From NCBI RefSeq assembly GCF_028289705.1, contig NZ_JANQOI010000168.1, forward strand, positions 1 through 33,235: a stretch of 33,235 nt of DNA, written 5' to 3'. Under the pieces are notes generated by a model that worked only from the letters and a program-made list of their open reading frames with translations, was not told where the DNA came from and searched no databases. Source of the stretch: Pelagibius sp. GTDB taxonomy: Bacteria; Pseudomonadota; Alphaproteobacteria; Kiloniellales; Kiloniellaceae. Below, piece by piece: positions 1-7,810 of the stretch. Each line of letters begins with the position of its first letter. The stretch's first letter is position 1. The position numbers were made by a program, and so were the translations under genes.

Positions 1-10
1 GGTCTGTACC

Positions 11-75
11 GCCCGCTCCCCCACCCGGCCACCCACTAGGATAATCGCATTGGGTGGCCGGGTGGGGGAGCGGGC
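11..75. repeat. Perfect 25-bp inverted repeat (hairpin)
   Basis: Positions 11-35 and 51-75 are exact reverse complements, 25 of 25, around a 15-nt loop at 36-50. The arm is rich in C on one strand and begins GCCCGCTCCCCC. There is no T-run behind it, so it is not a standard Rho-independent terminator, though it could stop transcription from a gene to the left of the window. A near-identical single arm lies at 2721-2745 (24 of 25 bases match), so this is a dispersed sequence and not a one-off. It directly abuts the hairpin repeat at 70-107. Confidence 0.9.
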
Positions 76-107
76 CGGCACCGATTCGACGCAAGTCGAA
101 AGCGCCC
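70..107 (+). repeat. Intergenic hairpin repeat, copy A
   Basis: Contains a 6-bp stem TTCGAC/GTCGAA closed by a GCAA tetraloop at about 86-101, preceded by GCGGGCCGGCACCGA. It matches the copy at 8612-8652 over most of its length and, more loosely, the copies at 14445-14479 and 2690-2722 on the minus strand. The shared core is ACCG, a CGAC-to-TCGA hairpin, then A-rich bases and CGC. A second small palindrome, GCGCCC-AA-GGGCGC, follows at about 101-114. All copies are intergenic. The function is unknown; it looks like a REP-like palindromic unit. Confidence 0.6.
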
Positions 108-297
108 AAGGGCGCGTCTCTGTGGCGTAGAGCTATTCCTCCGGGGTAACGCGGGCCCTGCTGTACCGCTGAATTGCGGGCCCTGCCGCCCTCTACGCCC
201 GTCCCTCTGTGTGATCTCCCACAGTCACTCCGGATCGACCGCGACAGTCTGGCGGCCGCCGCATGGAACGCTCCAAGACTTCGTGGGAGAAACACCA

Positions 298-930
298 ATG
301 AACAAGGCAACCCTGCCCCTGGCCGCTGCCGGCCTGGTGGCGCTCTTTGCCCTCGCGCCGGGCGAGGCCTCAGCCCAGGCGGCCCAGGTCATCTCCGGCC
401 TGCAGACCATCAACGCCAAGATCGACGCGCTGGTCGTCCCCTTCAAGGTGGTGGAGACCACCGGCGGGCTCTGCGACAGCGCGGGTCCGGGAACCTCGAC
501 CGTCAACCTGGAGATCGACAACGACGGCACGGAGGGGCACTTCGTGGTCACCTCCGTCTTGTTCCTGACGGAGCTGCCGGGCGTGCCGGCCACCGGCTTC
601 AACAGCTTCAGCATCAACCACCTGGAGGTCGACGCCGAGCGCTTCTATACCCGCAGCGGCAACTTACTGGGGCCGACCGACGGGCCCGGCGTCTACGAGT
701 CCATCGACATCATGGGGGTTCCCCTGCGGCGCAATGGCGACAGCGACAATCCCATCGCCGGCGGCAACTTCCCGCATCAGATCGTCGCCGAGAGCAACGA
801 TACGGACGACATCCACATCAGCTTCTTCTGCAGCTCCACTGATGACGACATCAGCTTCAGCAGCATCCAGGTCTCCGGCTGGAAGCGCCCGGACGACACC
901 GTCACCCTGACCTTCACGCCGGGTAGCTGA
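298..930 (+). CDS. Secreted protein of unknown function
   Basis: A 210-residue protein with a clear Sec signal peptide: MNKATLPL, a hydrophobic stretch, then cleavage after about ASA (residues 17-19 onward). The mature part is acidic, rich in Ser, Asn and Asp, and has alternating polar and hydrophobic segments that suggest a beta-rich fold. Two cysteines remain in the mature chain (GGLCDSAG and FFCSSTDD), which could form one disulfide. I chose ATG 298 because GGGAGA sits 9 nt upstream and the signal peptide starts there; the open frame extends further but without a leader-like sequence. I do not recognise a family. It ends just before a strong hairpin at 946-977 and appears monocistronic. 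Confidence 0.75.
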   Translation: MNKATLPLAAAGLVALFALAPGEASAQAAQVISGLQTINAKIDALVVPFKVVETTGGLCDSAGPGTSTVNLEIDNDGTEGHFVVTSVLFLTELPGVPATGFNSFSINHLEVDAERFYTRSGNLLGPTDGPGVYESIDIMGVPLRRNGDSDNPIAGGNFPHQIVAESNDTDDIHISFFCSSTDDDISFSSIQVSGWKRPDDTVTLTFTPGS

Positions 931-945
931 CCGGGTGCGTTTCGT

Positions 946-977
946 GGCAGCCCGGGGCCGCGCCGTCCCGGGCTGCC
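946..977. terminator. Bidirectional hairpin after the secreted-protein gene
   Basis: GGCAGCCCGGG at 946-956 pairs perfectly with CCCGGGCTGCC at 967-977, an 11-bp all-match stem with a 10-nt loop. It starts 15 nt after the stop codon at 930. There is no U-tract on either side, so termination would rely on the hairpin alone or it may protect the mRNA 3' end. Confidence 0.55.
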
Positions 978-1000
978 GGTTCCGGCACGATCGAGGGGTC

Positions 1001-1144
1001 TCAGGCGCTTTCTGTGGGCCCGCGCAGACGCGCGTTCAGCAGCATCTGGGCGTCGAAGCGCCCGGCATAGGCAAAAGCCATGAGGGGCAGGAACTCGGCA
1101 AAGCCGAGGGCCCAGCGGGCCAGCTTGGTGTCGGCCAATGGCAT
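1001..1144 (-). pseudogene. Possible short membrane ORF or gene remnant
   Basis: The minus strand between the secreted-protein gene and the LysE gene has an open frame of about 47 codons from ATG 1144. It reads FAEFLPLMAFAYAG near the middle, a pattern like the first membrane helix of the YciB/VC0807 septation-protein families, but it stops after that one helix. No Shine-Dalgarno sequence precedes the ATG. It may be a truncated remnant, a genuine small membrane protein, or chance. Otherwise the 320 bases between 931 and 1250 hold only the hairpin at 946-977 and a possible promoter for the next gene (TATAGG at 1212). Confidence 0.2.
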
Positions 1145-1250
1145 GGGCGCGATGGTAGCCGCAGCGGCGGTGACGGGGAATGCCCCGCCGTGACCCCACC
1201 GCCTTCTTTGGTATAGGTTGGACACTTCAACGCAGCCTTTGGCCATCGCG

Positions 1251-1892
1251 ATGACCACTGTCCTTGCCCATCTGCCGGACCTGATGCTGGCGTATCTGGC
1301 CTATCTGGTGGCCACGGTCAGCCCGGGGCCGGCCAACGTGGCGGTCATGGCCCATGCCATGCGCCATGGCCGGCTGGCCGGCCTGCAGGTCGCCGCCGGG
1401 GTCCTGCTCGGCTCGCTGACCTGGGGCGTTCTGGCGGCCTTGGGCCTCTCGGCCTTTCTGTTTTCCTACGCGGAGCTCTTGTCGGTTGTCAGGCTTCTGG
1501 GCGGCCTCTACCTGCTCTGGCTGGCCTACAGGTCCCTGCGTGCAGCACTGGGGCCGACGACGCTTCTTCAGGTCGGCAACGGCCGGGACCGCTCGGCGGC
1601 CCGCTGTTTCGGCCTCGGCCTGGCGATCCACCTGACCAATCCGAAATCCATTTTCGCCTGGCTCGCCATCATCGCCATCGGCGTGGGCCCGGGCGCGCCG
1701 GCCTGGGTTTCTTTCCTGGTGGTCGGCGGCTGCTGGCTGATGGGCATCGTCCTCTACGCAGGCTACGCCCTGACCTTCTCGACCAGCCGCATGATCGCGC
1801 TCTACGGGACGTTCAGGCGCTGGATCGAAGGGATGACGGCGGGCCTGTTCGGCTTTGCCGGCGTGAAGCTGCTGATGTCATCCGACCAGTAA
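1251..1892 (+). CDS. LysE/RhtB-family amino-acid exporter
   Basis: A 213-residue inner-membrane protein of the LysE/RhtB family, which exports amino acids or similar small metabolites with the proton gradient. The family signature is visible: SPGPANVAVMAHAMRHG after the first helix and HLTNPKSIFAWLAI in the middle, and about six hydrophobic segments are spaced as usual. Length is typical (about 205-215). ATG 1251 was chosen because family members begin shortly before the first helix; an in-frame TTG at 1218 is possible, but a TATAGG element at 1212-1217 would put transcription start after it. The Shine-Dalgarno match is poor. The substrate cannot be read from sequence. It converges with trcR, 26 bp away. 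Confidence 0.85.
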   Translation: MTTVLAHLPDLMLAYLAYLVATVSPGPANVAVMAHAMRHGRLAGLQVAAGVLLGSLTWGVLAALGLSAFLFSYAELLSVVRLLGGLYLLWLAYRSLRAALGPTTLLQVGNGRDRSAARCFGLGLAIHLTNPKSIFAWLAIIAIGVGPGAPAWVSFLVVGGCWLMGIVLYAGYALTFSTSRMIALYGTFRRWIEGMTAGLFGFAGVKLLMSSDQ

Positions 1893-1918
1893 GACCGGTC
1901 CGGGACGAAACCCGGTTG

Positions 1919-2566
1919 TCAGTTGGTGTTCTTGGGCAGCCCGAAGTTCTCCAGCGAGAAGGGGTTGTCCGACGGCTCGCTCGGCGGCGGGGGCGGCGCT
2001 TCGTCCGGGACATCGGGCTTGGGCAGGGTGATCCCCGCCTTTTCCGCGGCCTTGCGGGCCTTCTCCACCGCCGCGTTGAGGTCCACCTGGCCGCAGAGCC
2101 CCAGCAGCACCGGGTCGCGGGGGCGGATGTTGGGGGAGTTCCAGTGGGTGCGTTCGCGCACCGCCTGGATGGTGGTCTTGGTGGTGCCGATCAGCCGGGC
2201 GATCTGGGAGTCCTTCAGTTCGGGATGGTGGCGCACCAGCCAGGCGATGCCGTCGGGCTTGTCCTGGCGCTTGGCCACCGGCGTGTAGCGGGGGCCCTTG
2301 GTGCGCTTGACCGGCTGCGGCAGGTCGCTCTTGGCGGCCGCCAGCCTGGTCTTGGGGTCGGCCTCGCAGCGGACGATCTCCTCGCGCGTCAGCTCGCCAG
2401 CGGTCACCGGGTCCATGCCCTGGATGCCCATGGCCACCTCGCCATCGGCAATGCCCTGCACCTCCAGCATGTGGAGGCCGCAGAAATCGGCGATCTGCTC
2501 GAAGGTCAGGCCGGTGTTGTCAATCAGCCAGACGGCGGTCGCCTTCGGCATCAGCGGTAGAGACAT
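1919..2566 (-). CDS. trcR: Cell-cycle transcriptional regulator TrcR (DUF1013)
   Basis: A 215-residue protein matching the alphaproteobacterial DUF1013 family, called TrcR, which acts in the CtrA/GcrA cell-cycle network and associates with RNA polymerase. Recognisable landmarks are the start MSLPLMPKATAVWLIDNTGL, the block FCGLHMLEVQGIADGEVA, and a helix-turn-helix-like segment with LKDSQIARLIGTTKTTIQAV around residues 125-150. The C-terminus is a proline-rich linker and a short conserved end, NPFSLENFGL. ATG 2566 follows a near-perfect AGGAGG 4 nt upstream. The open frame runs far beyond it but without the family sequence. Together with rcdA at 17.9 kb, two cell-cycle genes lie in this window. 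Confidence 0.93.
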   Translation of the reverse strand: MSLPLMPKATAVWLIDNTGLTFEQIADFCGLHMLEVQGIADGEVAMGIQGMDPVTAGELTREEIVRCEADPKTRLAAAKSDLPQPVKRTKGPRYTPVAKRQDKPDGIAWLVRHHPELKDSQIARLIGTTKTTIQAVRERTHWNSPNIRPRDPVLLGLCGQVDLNAAVEKARKAAEKAGITLPKPDVPDEAPPPPPSEPSDNPFSLENFGLPKNTN

Positions 2567-2689
2567 CAATCCTCCTCTCTTCCGACCGGCGCGGTTCCCC
2601 GCAGCCCGGCCGGCGGCATGGTCGTGCCGTCGTGGGAATAGACCGAATATAGGCCCCCGCCAAGCGCGAATAAAGCGGTGTGTAGGGAA

Positions 2690-2745
2690 TTTCCGCCCTT
2701 CGGGCGTGATTTCGGTTCCAGCCCGCTCCCCCTCCCGGCCACCCA
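2690..2745 (-). repeat. Intergenic repeat copy B plus single 25-bp arm
   Basis: Positions 2721-2745 match the left arm at 11-35 in 24 of 25 bases; no partner arm is present here. Read on the minus strand, the arm continues as GCGGGCTGGAACCGA, the same lead-in as copies A and C, and then a small hairpin CGCCC-TTC-GGGCG at about 2694-2707 takes the place of the GCAA hairpin. This occupies most of the 197-bp gap between trcR and the quinone oxidoreductase gene. Confidence 0.6.
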
Positions 2746-2763
2746 AGACGACAGTCGCCGAAG

Positions 2764-3768
2764 CTAACCCACCGTCAGGACGATTTTTCCGATGTGGCTG
2801 CTGGACTCCATCAGGGCGTGGGCCTTGGCGGCCTCTTCCAGCGGGAAGCTGGCGGCCATGACCGACGCGACCTGCCCGCTGTCCAGCAACGGCCAGACCT
2901 TCTCTTTCAGCTCGGCGGCAACGTCCGCTTTGAAGGCCACGGAGCGGGCGCGCAGGGTCGAGCCGGTGATGGTCAGGCGCTTCAGCATGACCGTGGTGAA
3001 GTTGATCTCCGCCTTGGGCCCACCGAGGAAGGCGATGAAGCTGAGGCGCCCGTCCGGCGCCAGGGCCTTCAGATCGCGCTGAATGTAGTCGCCGCCCACC
3101 ATGTCGAGGATCACGTCGACGCCCTTGCCGTCGGTGGCCTCCTTGACCGCGGCGACGAAGTCCTCCTCGCGGTAGTTGATGCCGCGCTCGGCGCCCAGGT
3201 CTTCGCAGGCCTTCACCTTCTCGGGCGAGCCGGCGGTGGCGAAGACCCGCGATCCCAGGGCCTTGGCGATCTGGATCGCCGTGGTCCCGATGCCGGAGGT
3301 GCCGCCGTGCACCAGGAAGGCCTCCCCGGGTTTGAGGGCCGAGCGCTGAAAAACGTTGACCCAAACCGTGAAAAAGGTCTCGGGCAGGGCCGCCGCCTGG
3401 CCCATGTCGTAGCCCTTGGGGACCGGCAGGCACTGGACTGCCGGTGCGGCGCAGTACTGGGCGTAGCCGCCGCCGGTCACGAGGGCCGTAACCGGGTCGC
3501 CAATGGACAGACCGGAAACCTCTTCGCCGAGGGCGGCGACGCTGCCGGCGACCTCCAGGCCCGGAATGTCGGAGGCGCCGGGCGGCGGCGGATAGCCGCC
3601 CATCCGTTGCAGCACATCCGGCCGGTTGACCCCGGCCGCGGCCACCCGGATCAGCACCTCGCCCGTTCCGGGTTCCGGCAGCGGCCTGCTCGCGGGGACC
3701 AGAACCTCCGGGCCGCCCGGCTCACGGATCTCGATCGCGGTCATGCTTTCGGGCAGGGACTGGCTCAT
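2764..3768 (-). CDS. NAD(P)H:quinone oxidoreductase, PIG3-type (MDR superfamily)
   Basis: A 334-residue zinc-independent medium-chain dehydrogenase/reductase of the PIG3/quinone oxidoreductase type, expected to reduce quinones in the cytosol with NADPH. The start MTAIEIREPGGPEVL is typical of the family. The segment AAGVNRPDVLQRMGGYPPPPG near residue 50 and the Rossmann motif LVHGGTSGIGTTAIQIAK near residue 145 identify the subfamily; the zinc-ligand cysteines of alcohol dehydrogenases are absent. ATG 3768 has GGAG about 7 nt upstream; the ATG at 3744 is an alternative. Its divergent neighbour is the DUF1192 gene. A gene order of DUF1192, quinone reductase and trcR is, to my knowledge, common in alphaproteobacteria. 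Confidence 0.9.
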   Translation of the reverse strand: MSQSLPESMTAIEIREPGGPEVLVPASRPLPEPGTGEVLIRVAAAGVNRPDVLQRMGGYPPPPGASDIPGLEVAGSVAALGEEVSGLSIGDPVTALVTGGGYAQYCAAPAVQCLPVPKGYDMGQAAALPETFFTVWVNVFQRSALKPGEAFLVHGGTSGIGTTAIQIAKALGSRVFATAGSPEKVKACEDLGAERGINYREEDFVAAVKEATDGKGVDVILDMVGGDYIQRDLKALAPDGRLSFIAFLGGPKAEINFTTVMLKRLTITGSTLRARSVAFKADVAAELKEKVWPLLDSGQVASVMAASFPLEEAAKAHALMESSSHIGKIVLTVG

Positions 3769-3941
3769 GTCGGGCTCCGGCTGATGGTTAAGGCGTGATC
3801 GACGTTCGGTCGGCGGGAATCGCATTCATTCCGGGGAGTTAGTATAGTGACGGGGTGAAAAATCAAGCGATCGCGCGGCGCCGCAGGTGCCCGGCAAGGA
3901 AGATCGCCGACGAACAGCGAGGCAATAGGGAGCCTGCCTGC

Positions 3942-4124
3942 ATGGATATCGAGGATCTGGAACCGAGGAAGCAGACGCCCAAACCCAAGGACCTGGAGAG
4001 CCTGGGCGTCGACCAGCTTGAAGAGTACCTGGCTGAACTGCAGGCCGAGGTCGCCCGGGTGGAGGAGAAGATCGCCGCCAAGAAGAGCTATCTCTCCGGG
4101 GCCGATGCCTTCTTCAAGAGCTAG
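3942..4124 (+). CDS. DUF1192 small protein
   Basis: A 60-residue acidic, helical protein of the DUF1192 family, found in alphaproteobacteria and without a known function. Family features visible here are the start MDIEDLEPR, the segment LESLGVDQLEEYLAELQAEV that predicts a coiled-coil helix, and the end SGADAFFKS. ATG 3942 was chosen because GGGAG lies 9 nt upstream and family members begin MD-(D/E)-(D/E)-. The sensor kinase gene starts 12 bp downstream, so the two are probably cotranscribed, although a functional link is not established. The divergent neighbour is the quinone oxidoreductase gene. Confidence 0.85.
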   Translation: MDIEDLEPRKQTPKPKDLESLGVDQLEEYLAELQAEVARVEEKIAAKKSYLSGADAFFKS

Positions 4125-4136
4125 AGCCCCCCGGGC

Positions 4137-6026
4137 GTGAGCGACAGCCAAGATCAGAACGCGCGCCCGGCCGGGGCGCTGCGCCGCCGCGGCGTGGTGC
4201 TGGGCCTGACGGGCGCGGCGGCGATCATGGGCCTGGTGCTGGTGCTGACCTGGTACTGGACCTCCGGTCTGTTCCTCGACCAGACCCACGGCCGCGCTCT
4301 GGCGAAGCTCGACCTCTATGCCAGCAACCTGGCCGGCGCCCTCGGCAAGTACCAGTCGGTGCCAAAACTCATGGCCCTGCGCGGCGACGTGGTGGAGCTC
4401 TTTCGGTCTTCCGAGGACGCGGCGGCCCAGGCCCGGGCCAACCGGCTGACGGAAACCGTGAACCGCCTGACCGGGGCCGAAGACACCTACTTCATGGACG
4501 CCGGGGGCACGACCTTCGCGGCCAGCAACTGGAACAGCGAGCGGCCCTTCGTCGGCCACAACTTCACCTACCGGCCCTACTTCCACCAGGCCATGCAGGG
4601 CGAGCTGGGGCGCTACTTCGCCCTCGGCACCACCTCCGGCAAGCGCGGCTACTATTTCGCCTCCCCGGTTGCCGGCGGGGACGAGGTCCTGGGCGTCGTC
4701 GTGGTGAAGATCAGCCTCTCGGACATCGAGGCGGCCTGGACCGCCGACGAGGAGGAGGTGATCGTCACCGACCCCCATGGGGTGATCTTCATTTCCAGCC
4801 GGCCGGAGTGGCGCTTCCGCAGCCTGGCCGCCCTCGATGCCGCGGCCCTGCAGGCCATTGCCGAGAACCGCCGCTACGAGGCGGTCGACCTGCGACCCCT
4901 GGCGATCGAAGAGCGCACGCTGGGCGGCGAAGGCCCGCGCCTGATCGCCATCGGCGGCGATGCCGCGGTGCCCGGGGTTCCCGAACACCTCATGGTGTCC
5001 AAGGCGATGCCGGAGGCCGGCTGGACGGTCCATGTGCTGGCGTCGACTCACCTCGCGCGCTCCCAGAGCCTGACCGCCGTGGTGGTGGCCGCCCTGGTCT
5101 GCCTGCTGACCCTGGTGCTGGCCGCCCTGATCCAGCAGCGCCGCAGCCGCCTGGTGGAGCGCATCGAGTATCAGCGCCGCGCCTCCAGCGAGCTGGAGCA
5201 GCGCGTCGAGGAGCGCACCGCCGACCTGACCGCCGCCAACCTGCGTCTGGAACGGGAGATCACGGAACGCCAGGCGGCGGAGGCCGATCTGCGCCAGGCC
5301 CAGGACGACCTGGTCCAGGCCGGCAAGCTGGCGGCCCTCGGCCAGATGTCCGCCGCGCTCAGCCACGAGTTCAACCAGCCGCTCTCGGCGATCCGCACCT
5401 ATGCCGACAACGCCCGCTTGCTCATCGAGCGGGAGCGCCACGGCGAAGCCAGCAGCAACCTGCGCCGGATCCGGGACCTGACGGTGCGTATGGCCGACAT
5501 CAGCAAGCACCTCATGACCTTCGCCCGCAAGCCCCAGAGCGAGCTGCGGCCCCTGGTGCTGGCGGAGATCCTGGACGAGACCCTGGATTTCCTGCGCATC
5601 CGCCTGGAGCGCGCCGACGCCGAGGTCTCCCTGCAGCAAAACGACCGCAGCCTCAGGGTGCGGGCCGGGCGGGTGCGCCTGCAGCACGTGGTGCTGAACC
5701 TGGTGGCCAATGCCCTCGATGCCATGGAAGGCCAGGAGCGGCCGAAGATCGAGATCACTCTCAGCGAGGAGAGCGACCGCGTGGTCATCGCGGTCCGCGA
5801 CCACGGGCCCGGCATCGACAGCGCGCAGATCGACCGCATCTTCGACCCCTTCTTCACCACCAAGGACGTGGGCAAGGGCCTCGGCCTCGGCCTGTCGATC
5901 TCCTACAACATCGTGAAGGACTTCGAGGGCTCGATCCGCGCCGAGAACCACCCCGAGGGCGGCGCCGTCTTCTTCGTGATCCTGCCCCTGCTGCCGGTCC
6001 GCGACGCCGTCCTCAAGTCTGCCTGA
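4137..6026 (+). CDS. DctB-like sensor histidine kinase
   Basis: A 629-residue membrane histidine kinase. Helix one is at about 20-42, a periplasmic double-Cache-type sensor follows to about 300 (FVGHNFTYRPYFHQAM is typical of C4-dicarboxylate sensors), helix two is at about 310-330, then a coiled-coil linker. The H-box is ALSHEFNQPLSAIRTYADNA with phospho-acceptor His410; the N-box VVLNLVANALDAM, DHGPGID, FDPFFTTK and GLGLGLSI complete the ATPase domain. Organisation is that of DctB, which senses dicarboxylates and controls their uptake through DctD. Start is GTG 4137, 12 bp after the DUF1192 stop, with a weak Shine-Dalgarno. No response regulator or dicarboxylate transporter lies within the window, so the ligand is unproven. 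Confidence 0.9.
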   Translation: MSDSQDQNARPAGALRRRGVVLGLTGAAAIMGLVLVLTWYWTSGLFLDQTHGRALAKLDLYASNLAGALGKYQSVPKLMALRGDVVELFRSSEDAAAQARANRLTETVNRLTGAEDTYFMDAGGTTFAASNWNSERPFVGHNFTYRPYFHQAMQGELGRYFALGTTSGKRGYYFASPVAGGDEVLGVVVVKISLSDIEAAWTADEEEVIVTDPHGVIFISSRPEWRFRSLAALDAAALQAIAENRRYEAVDLRPLAIEERTLGGEGPRLIAIGGDAAVPGVPEHLMVSKAMPEAGWTVHVLASTHLARSQSLTAVVVAALVCLLTLVLAALIQQRRSRLVERIEYQRRASSELEQRVEERTADLTAANLRLEREITERQAAEADLRQAQDDLVQAGKLAALGQMSAALSHEFNQPLSAIRTYADNARLLIERERHGEASSNLRRIRDLTVRMADISKHLMTFARKPQSELRPLVLAEILDETLDFLRIRLERADAEVSLQQNDRSLRVRAGRVRLQHVVLNLVANALDAMEGQERPKIEITLSEESDRVVIAVRDHGPGIDSAQIDRIFDPFFTTKDVGKGLGLGLSISYNIVKDFEGSIRAENHPEGGAVFFVILPLLPVRDAVLKSA

Positions 6027-6033
6027 GGGTTCT

Positions 6034-6249
6034 TCAGGCGTTCCGCTGCCGGCGGCTGCGCCAGAACATCAGCCAGCCGAACGGGCCGAGCAGCAGAACC
6101 AGCACCAGCCAGCCGGCCTTCGGGCCCAGGGGGCAGCGGCTGCCCGGCGGCGGGCGCCAGCCGCCGGCCCGCGGCGAGAGCAGCACGTGGGCGAGCGGCA
6201 GCAGGTAGCCGAAGGTGAGGATCAGCCAGGCCGTGAGTTCCGGGTCCAT
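6034..6249 (-). CDS. Small two-helix membrane protein
   Basis: A 71-residue protein with two hydrophobic segments, LTAWLILTFGYLLPLAHVLL near the N-terminus and AGWLVLVLLLGPFGWLMFW near the C-terminus, and a basic tail RSRRQRN. The layout resembles phospholipase-D-N-terminal-like or superinfection-exclusion-type small membrane proteins, but I cannot assign a family. ATG 6249 (MDPELTAW) was preferred over an upstream in-frame ATG at 6336 because the intervening sequence is not protein-like. It ends 7 bp from the stop of the convergent sensor kinase gene. Confidence 0.6.
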   Translation of the reverse strand: MDPELTAWLILTFGYLLPLAHVLLSPRAGGWRPPPGSRCPLGPKAGWLVLVLLLGPFGWLMFWRSRRQRNA

Positions 6250-6341
6250 GACTGCTATGGTGGCGCATCGCGAGCCTCCGCTCCAGCCGCTTTCAAGGGC
6301 GCCCCGGCGCCCGCTTCTGCCAGGATAGCTCTTCACCCAGC

Positions 6342-7286
6342 ATGCAAAGCATTTTCGAGACGGTTCTGCCGATCTTCGGGCTGATCCTCTGCGGCTATCT
6401 GGTGGGCCGCGGGCGCTGGATGAGCGAGGAGGCGGTGAAGGGCCTCAACACCTTCGTGTTCTACTTCGCGGTTCCGGCGCTGTTGTTCCGCTCCATGGCG
6501 CGCGGCCTCGGCCCCGTCGAGTTCTCCATCGTCGGCGCCTACATGGGCGCCGTGCTCCTCACCTTCGTTCTGGCCTTCGGCGTTTCCCGCCTGCTGTTCC
6601 GCACCGATATTGCCGAACGCACGCTCTTCGGAATGGGGTCCATCTACTCCAACACCGTGCTGCTGGGCATTCCGCTGATCTTCACCGCCTTGGGCGAGGC
6701 GGGCGGCGTGCAGCTCATGCTGATCATCACCGTCCACTCGATCATGGTCTTCCCGCTGGTCACGGTGCTGATCGAGTTCGGCCTGGGCGCCGGCCAGGGC
6801 TGGCGCAGCCTGGCGGTGAACACCGGCAAGTCCTTGGCCCTCAATCCCATCATCCTTTCTCTGGCCGCCGGCATCGCCTTTGGAGCGACCGGCTTCACCT
6901 TGCCGTCCCCGATCGACCGCTTCACCTCCCTGCTCGGCGCGGCGGCCCCGCCCTGCGCGCTCTTCGCCCTCGGCGCCTCGCTCACCAGCTTTACCATCGC
7001 CGGCGACGTGAAGGAGACTCTGGGGATCGTCATCATGAAGCTGCTGGTGCACCCCGCCATCATGGCGGTGATGGCGCTTTACGTCTTTGCGCTGCCGCCG
7101 CTGGCTGCGGCGGTGGCCATCCTGACGGCGGCCATTCCCTCCGGCGCCAACGTCTTCATCATGGCCCGGCACTACAACATCTACCTCGGGCGCTCGGCCT
7201 CAGCCGTGCTGATCTCCACGGCGGTCTCGGTGGTGACCCTGTCGATCCTGCTGGCCGTTCTCAAGGACTGGCTTGCGCAGGCGTAA
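6342..7286 (+). CDS. AEC-family (auxin efflux carrier-type) transporter
   Basis: A 314-residue inner-membrane carrier of the AEC family, with about ten hydrophobic segments in two halves. Typical features are the start MQSIFETVLPIFGLILCGYL, the segment ERTLFGMGSIYSNTVLLGIP in the middle, and AIPSGANVFIMARHYN near the C-terminus. Bacterial members move organic acids such as malate or malonate. A DctB-like dicarboxylate-type sensor kinase lies just upstream on the same strand, which makes an organic-acid substrate attractive, but the link is inference. ATG 6342 is the first start and gives the usual length. Its right neighbour converges, 34 bp away. Confidence 0.88.
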   Translation: MQSIFETVLPIFGLILCGYLVGRGRWMSEEAVKGLNTFVFYFAVPALLFRSMARGLGPVEFSIVGAYMGAVLLTFVLAFGVSRLLFRTDIAERTLFGMGSIYSNTVLLGIPLIFTALGEAGGVQLMLIITVHSIMVFPLVTVLIEFGLGAGQGWRSLAVNTGKSLALNPIILSLAAGIAFGATGFTLPSPIDRFTSLLGAAAPPCALFALGASLTSFTIAGDVKETLGIVIMKLLVHPAIMAVMALYVFALPPLAAAVAILTAAIPSGANVFIMARHYNIYLGRSASAVLISTAVSVVTLSILLAVLKDWLAQA

Positions 7287-7320
7287 ACCGGCGCGCGCCA
7301 ACAGGCGGCCGAGCAGCGGG

Positions 7321-7803
7321 TCAGAGGTAGGCGATAAAGCGCCCGCAGAGAATCACCGCCAGCCAAAGCCCGAGCGAGAGGGCGCCGGCCAGGCGCAGCC
7401 GGGGGCTGTTCACCGCCATCTCCGTCACCTGGGCCAGGGTCCAGTCGGGCGCGCGGCGTAGCAGCAGAGCATTGGCGATGGCGGCGGCGATCAGCAGTAG
7501 CTTCACCTGGAACAGCGGGGTCGCAGCGTACTTCACCGCGTGCACCGAAAACAGCAGCAGGCCGCAGACGACGGCCAGGATCAGCCCGCAGATGGCGACG
7601 GGCAGCAGCACCCGCGCCAGCGGGGCGATCGGCCGGTCGGCCCAAAATCCGAGCAGGCGCAGGTCGAGCGGTACGATGGCGCCGAACAGCAGCGCGAGGC
7701 CGGCGATGTGTCCGGCGTTGACGACGGGATAGACCCAGCGTGAGGCGCGCAGGGCCGATGGCAGGGCCATGTCCTGCAGCGCCGCCAGCGTCTCGACGAT
7801 CAC
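7321..7803 (-). CDS. Four-helix membrane protein, DUF6644/DUF2214-like
   Basis: A 160-residue membrane protein with four or five hydrophobic segments: a first conserved block with SRWVYPVVNAGHIAGLALLF, then LRLLGFWADRP, a pair of helices in the centre and a C-terminal helix ending CGRFIAYL. Histidines in GHIAGLAL and SVHAVKYA are conserved-looking and could bind haem or metal, but this is inference. Proteins of this type often sit next to DUF6152 genes, as here. The start is GTG 7803; an ATG at 7770 would also work. It lies downstream of the DUF6152 gene in the same reading frame, separated only by its stop codon and three 15-bp repeats. Confidence 0.7.
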   Translation of the reverse strand: MIVETLAALQDMALPSALRASRWVYPVVNAGHIAGLALLFGAIVPLDLRLLGFWADRPIAPLARVLLPVAICGLILAVVCGLLLFSVHAVKYAATPLFQVKLLLIAAAIANALLLRRAPDWTLAQVTEMAVNSPRLRLAGALSLGLWLAVILCGRFIAYL

Positions 7804-7810
7804 GGCAGGC

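Noticed and set aside
3765-5951. Long open frame (about 728 codons) on the minus strand opposite the sensor kinase gene
   Set aside because: GC-rich coding DNA keeps antisense frames open. The plus strand encodes an unmistakable histidine kinase with all motifs, and the antisense product is low-complexity in Gly, Ala, His and Gln.
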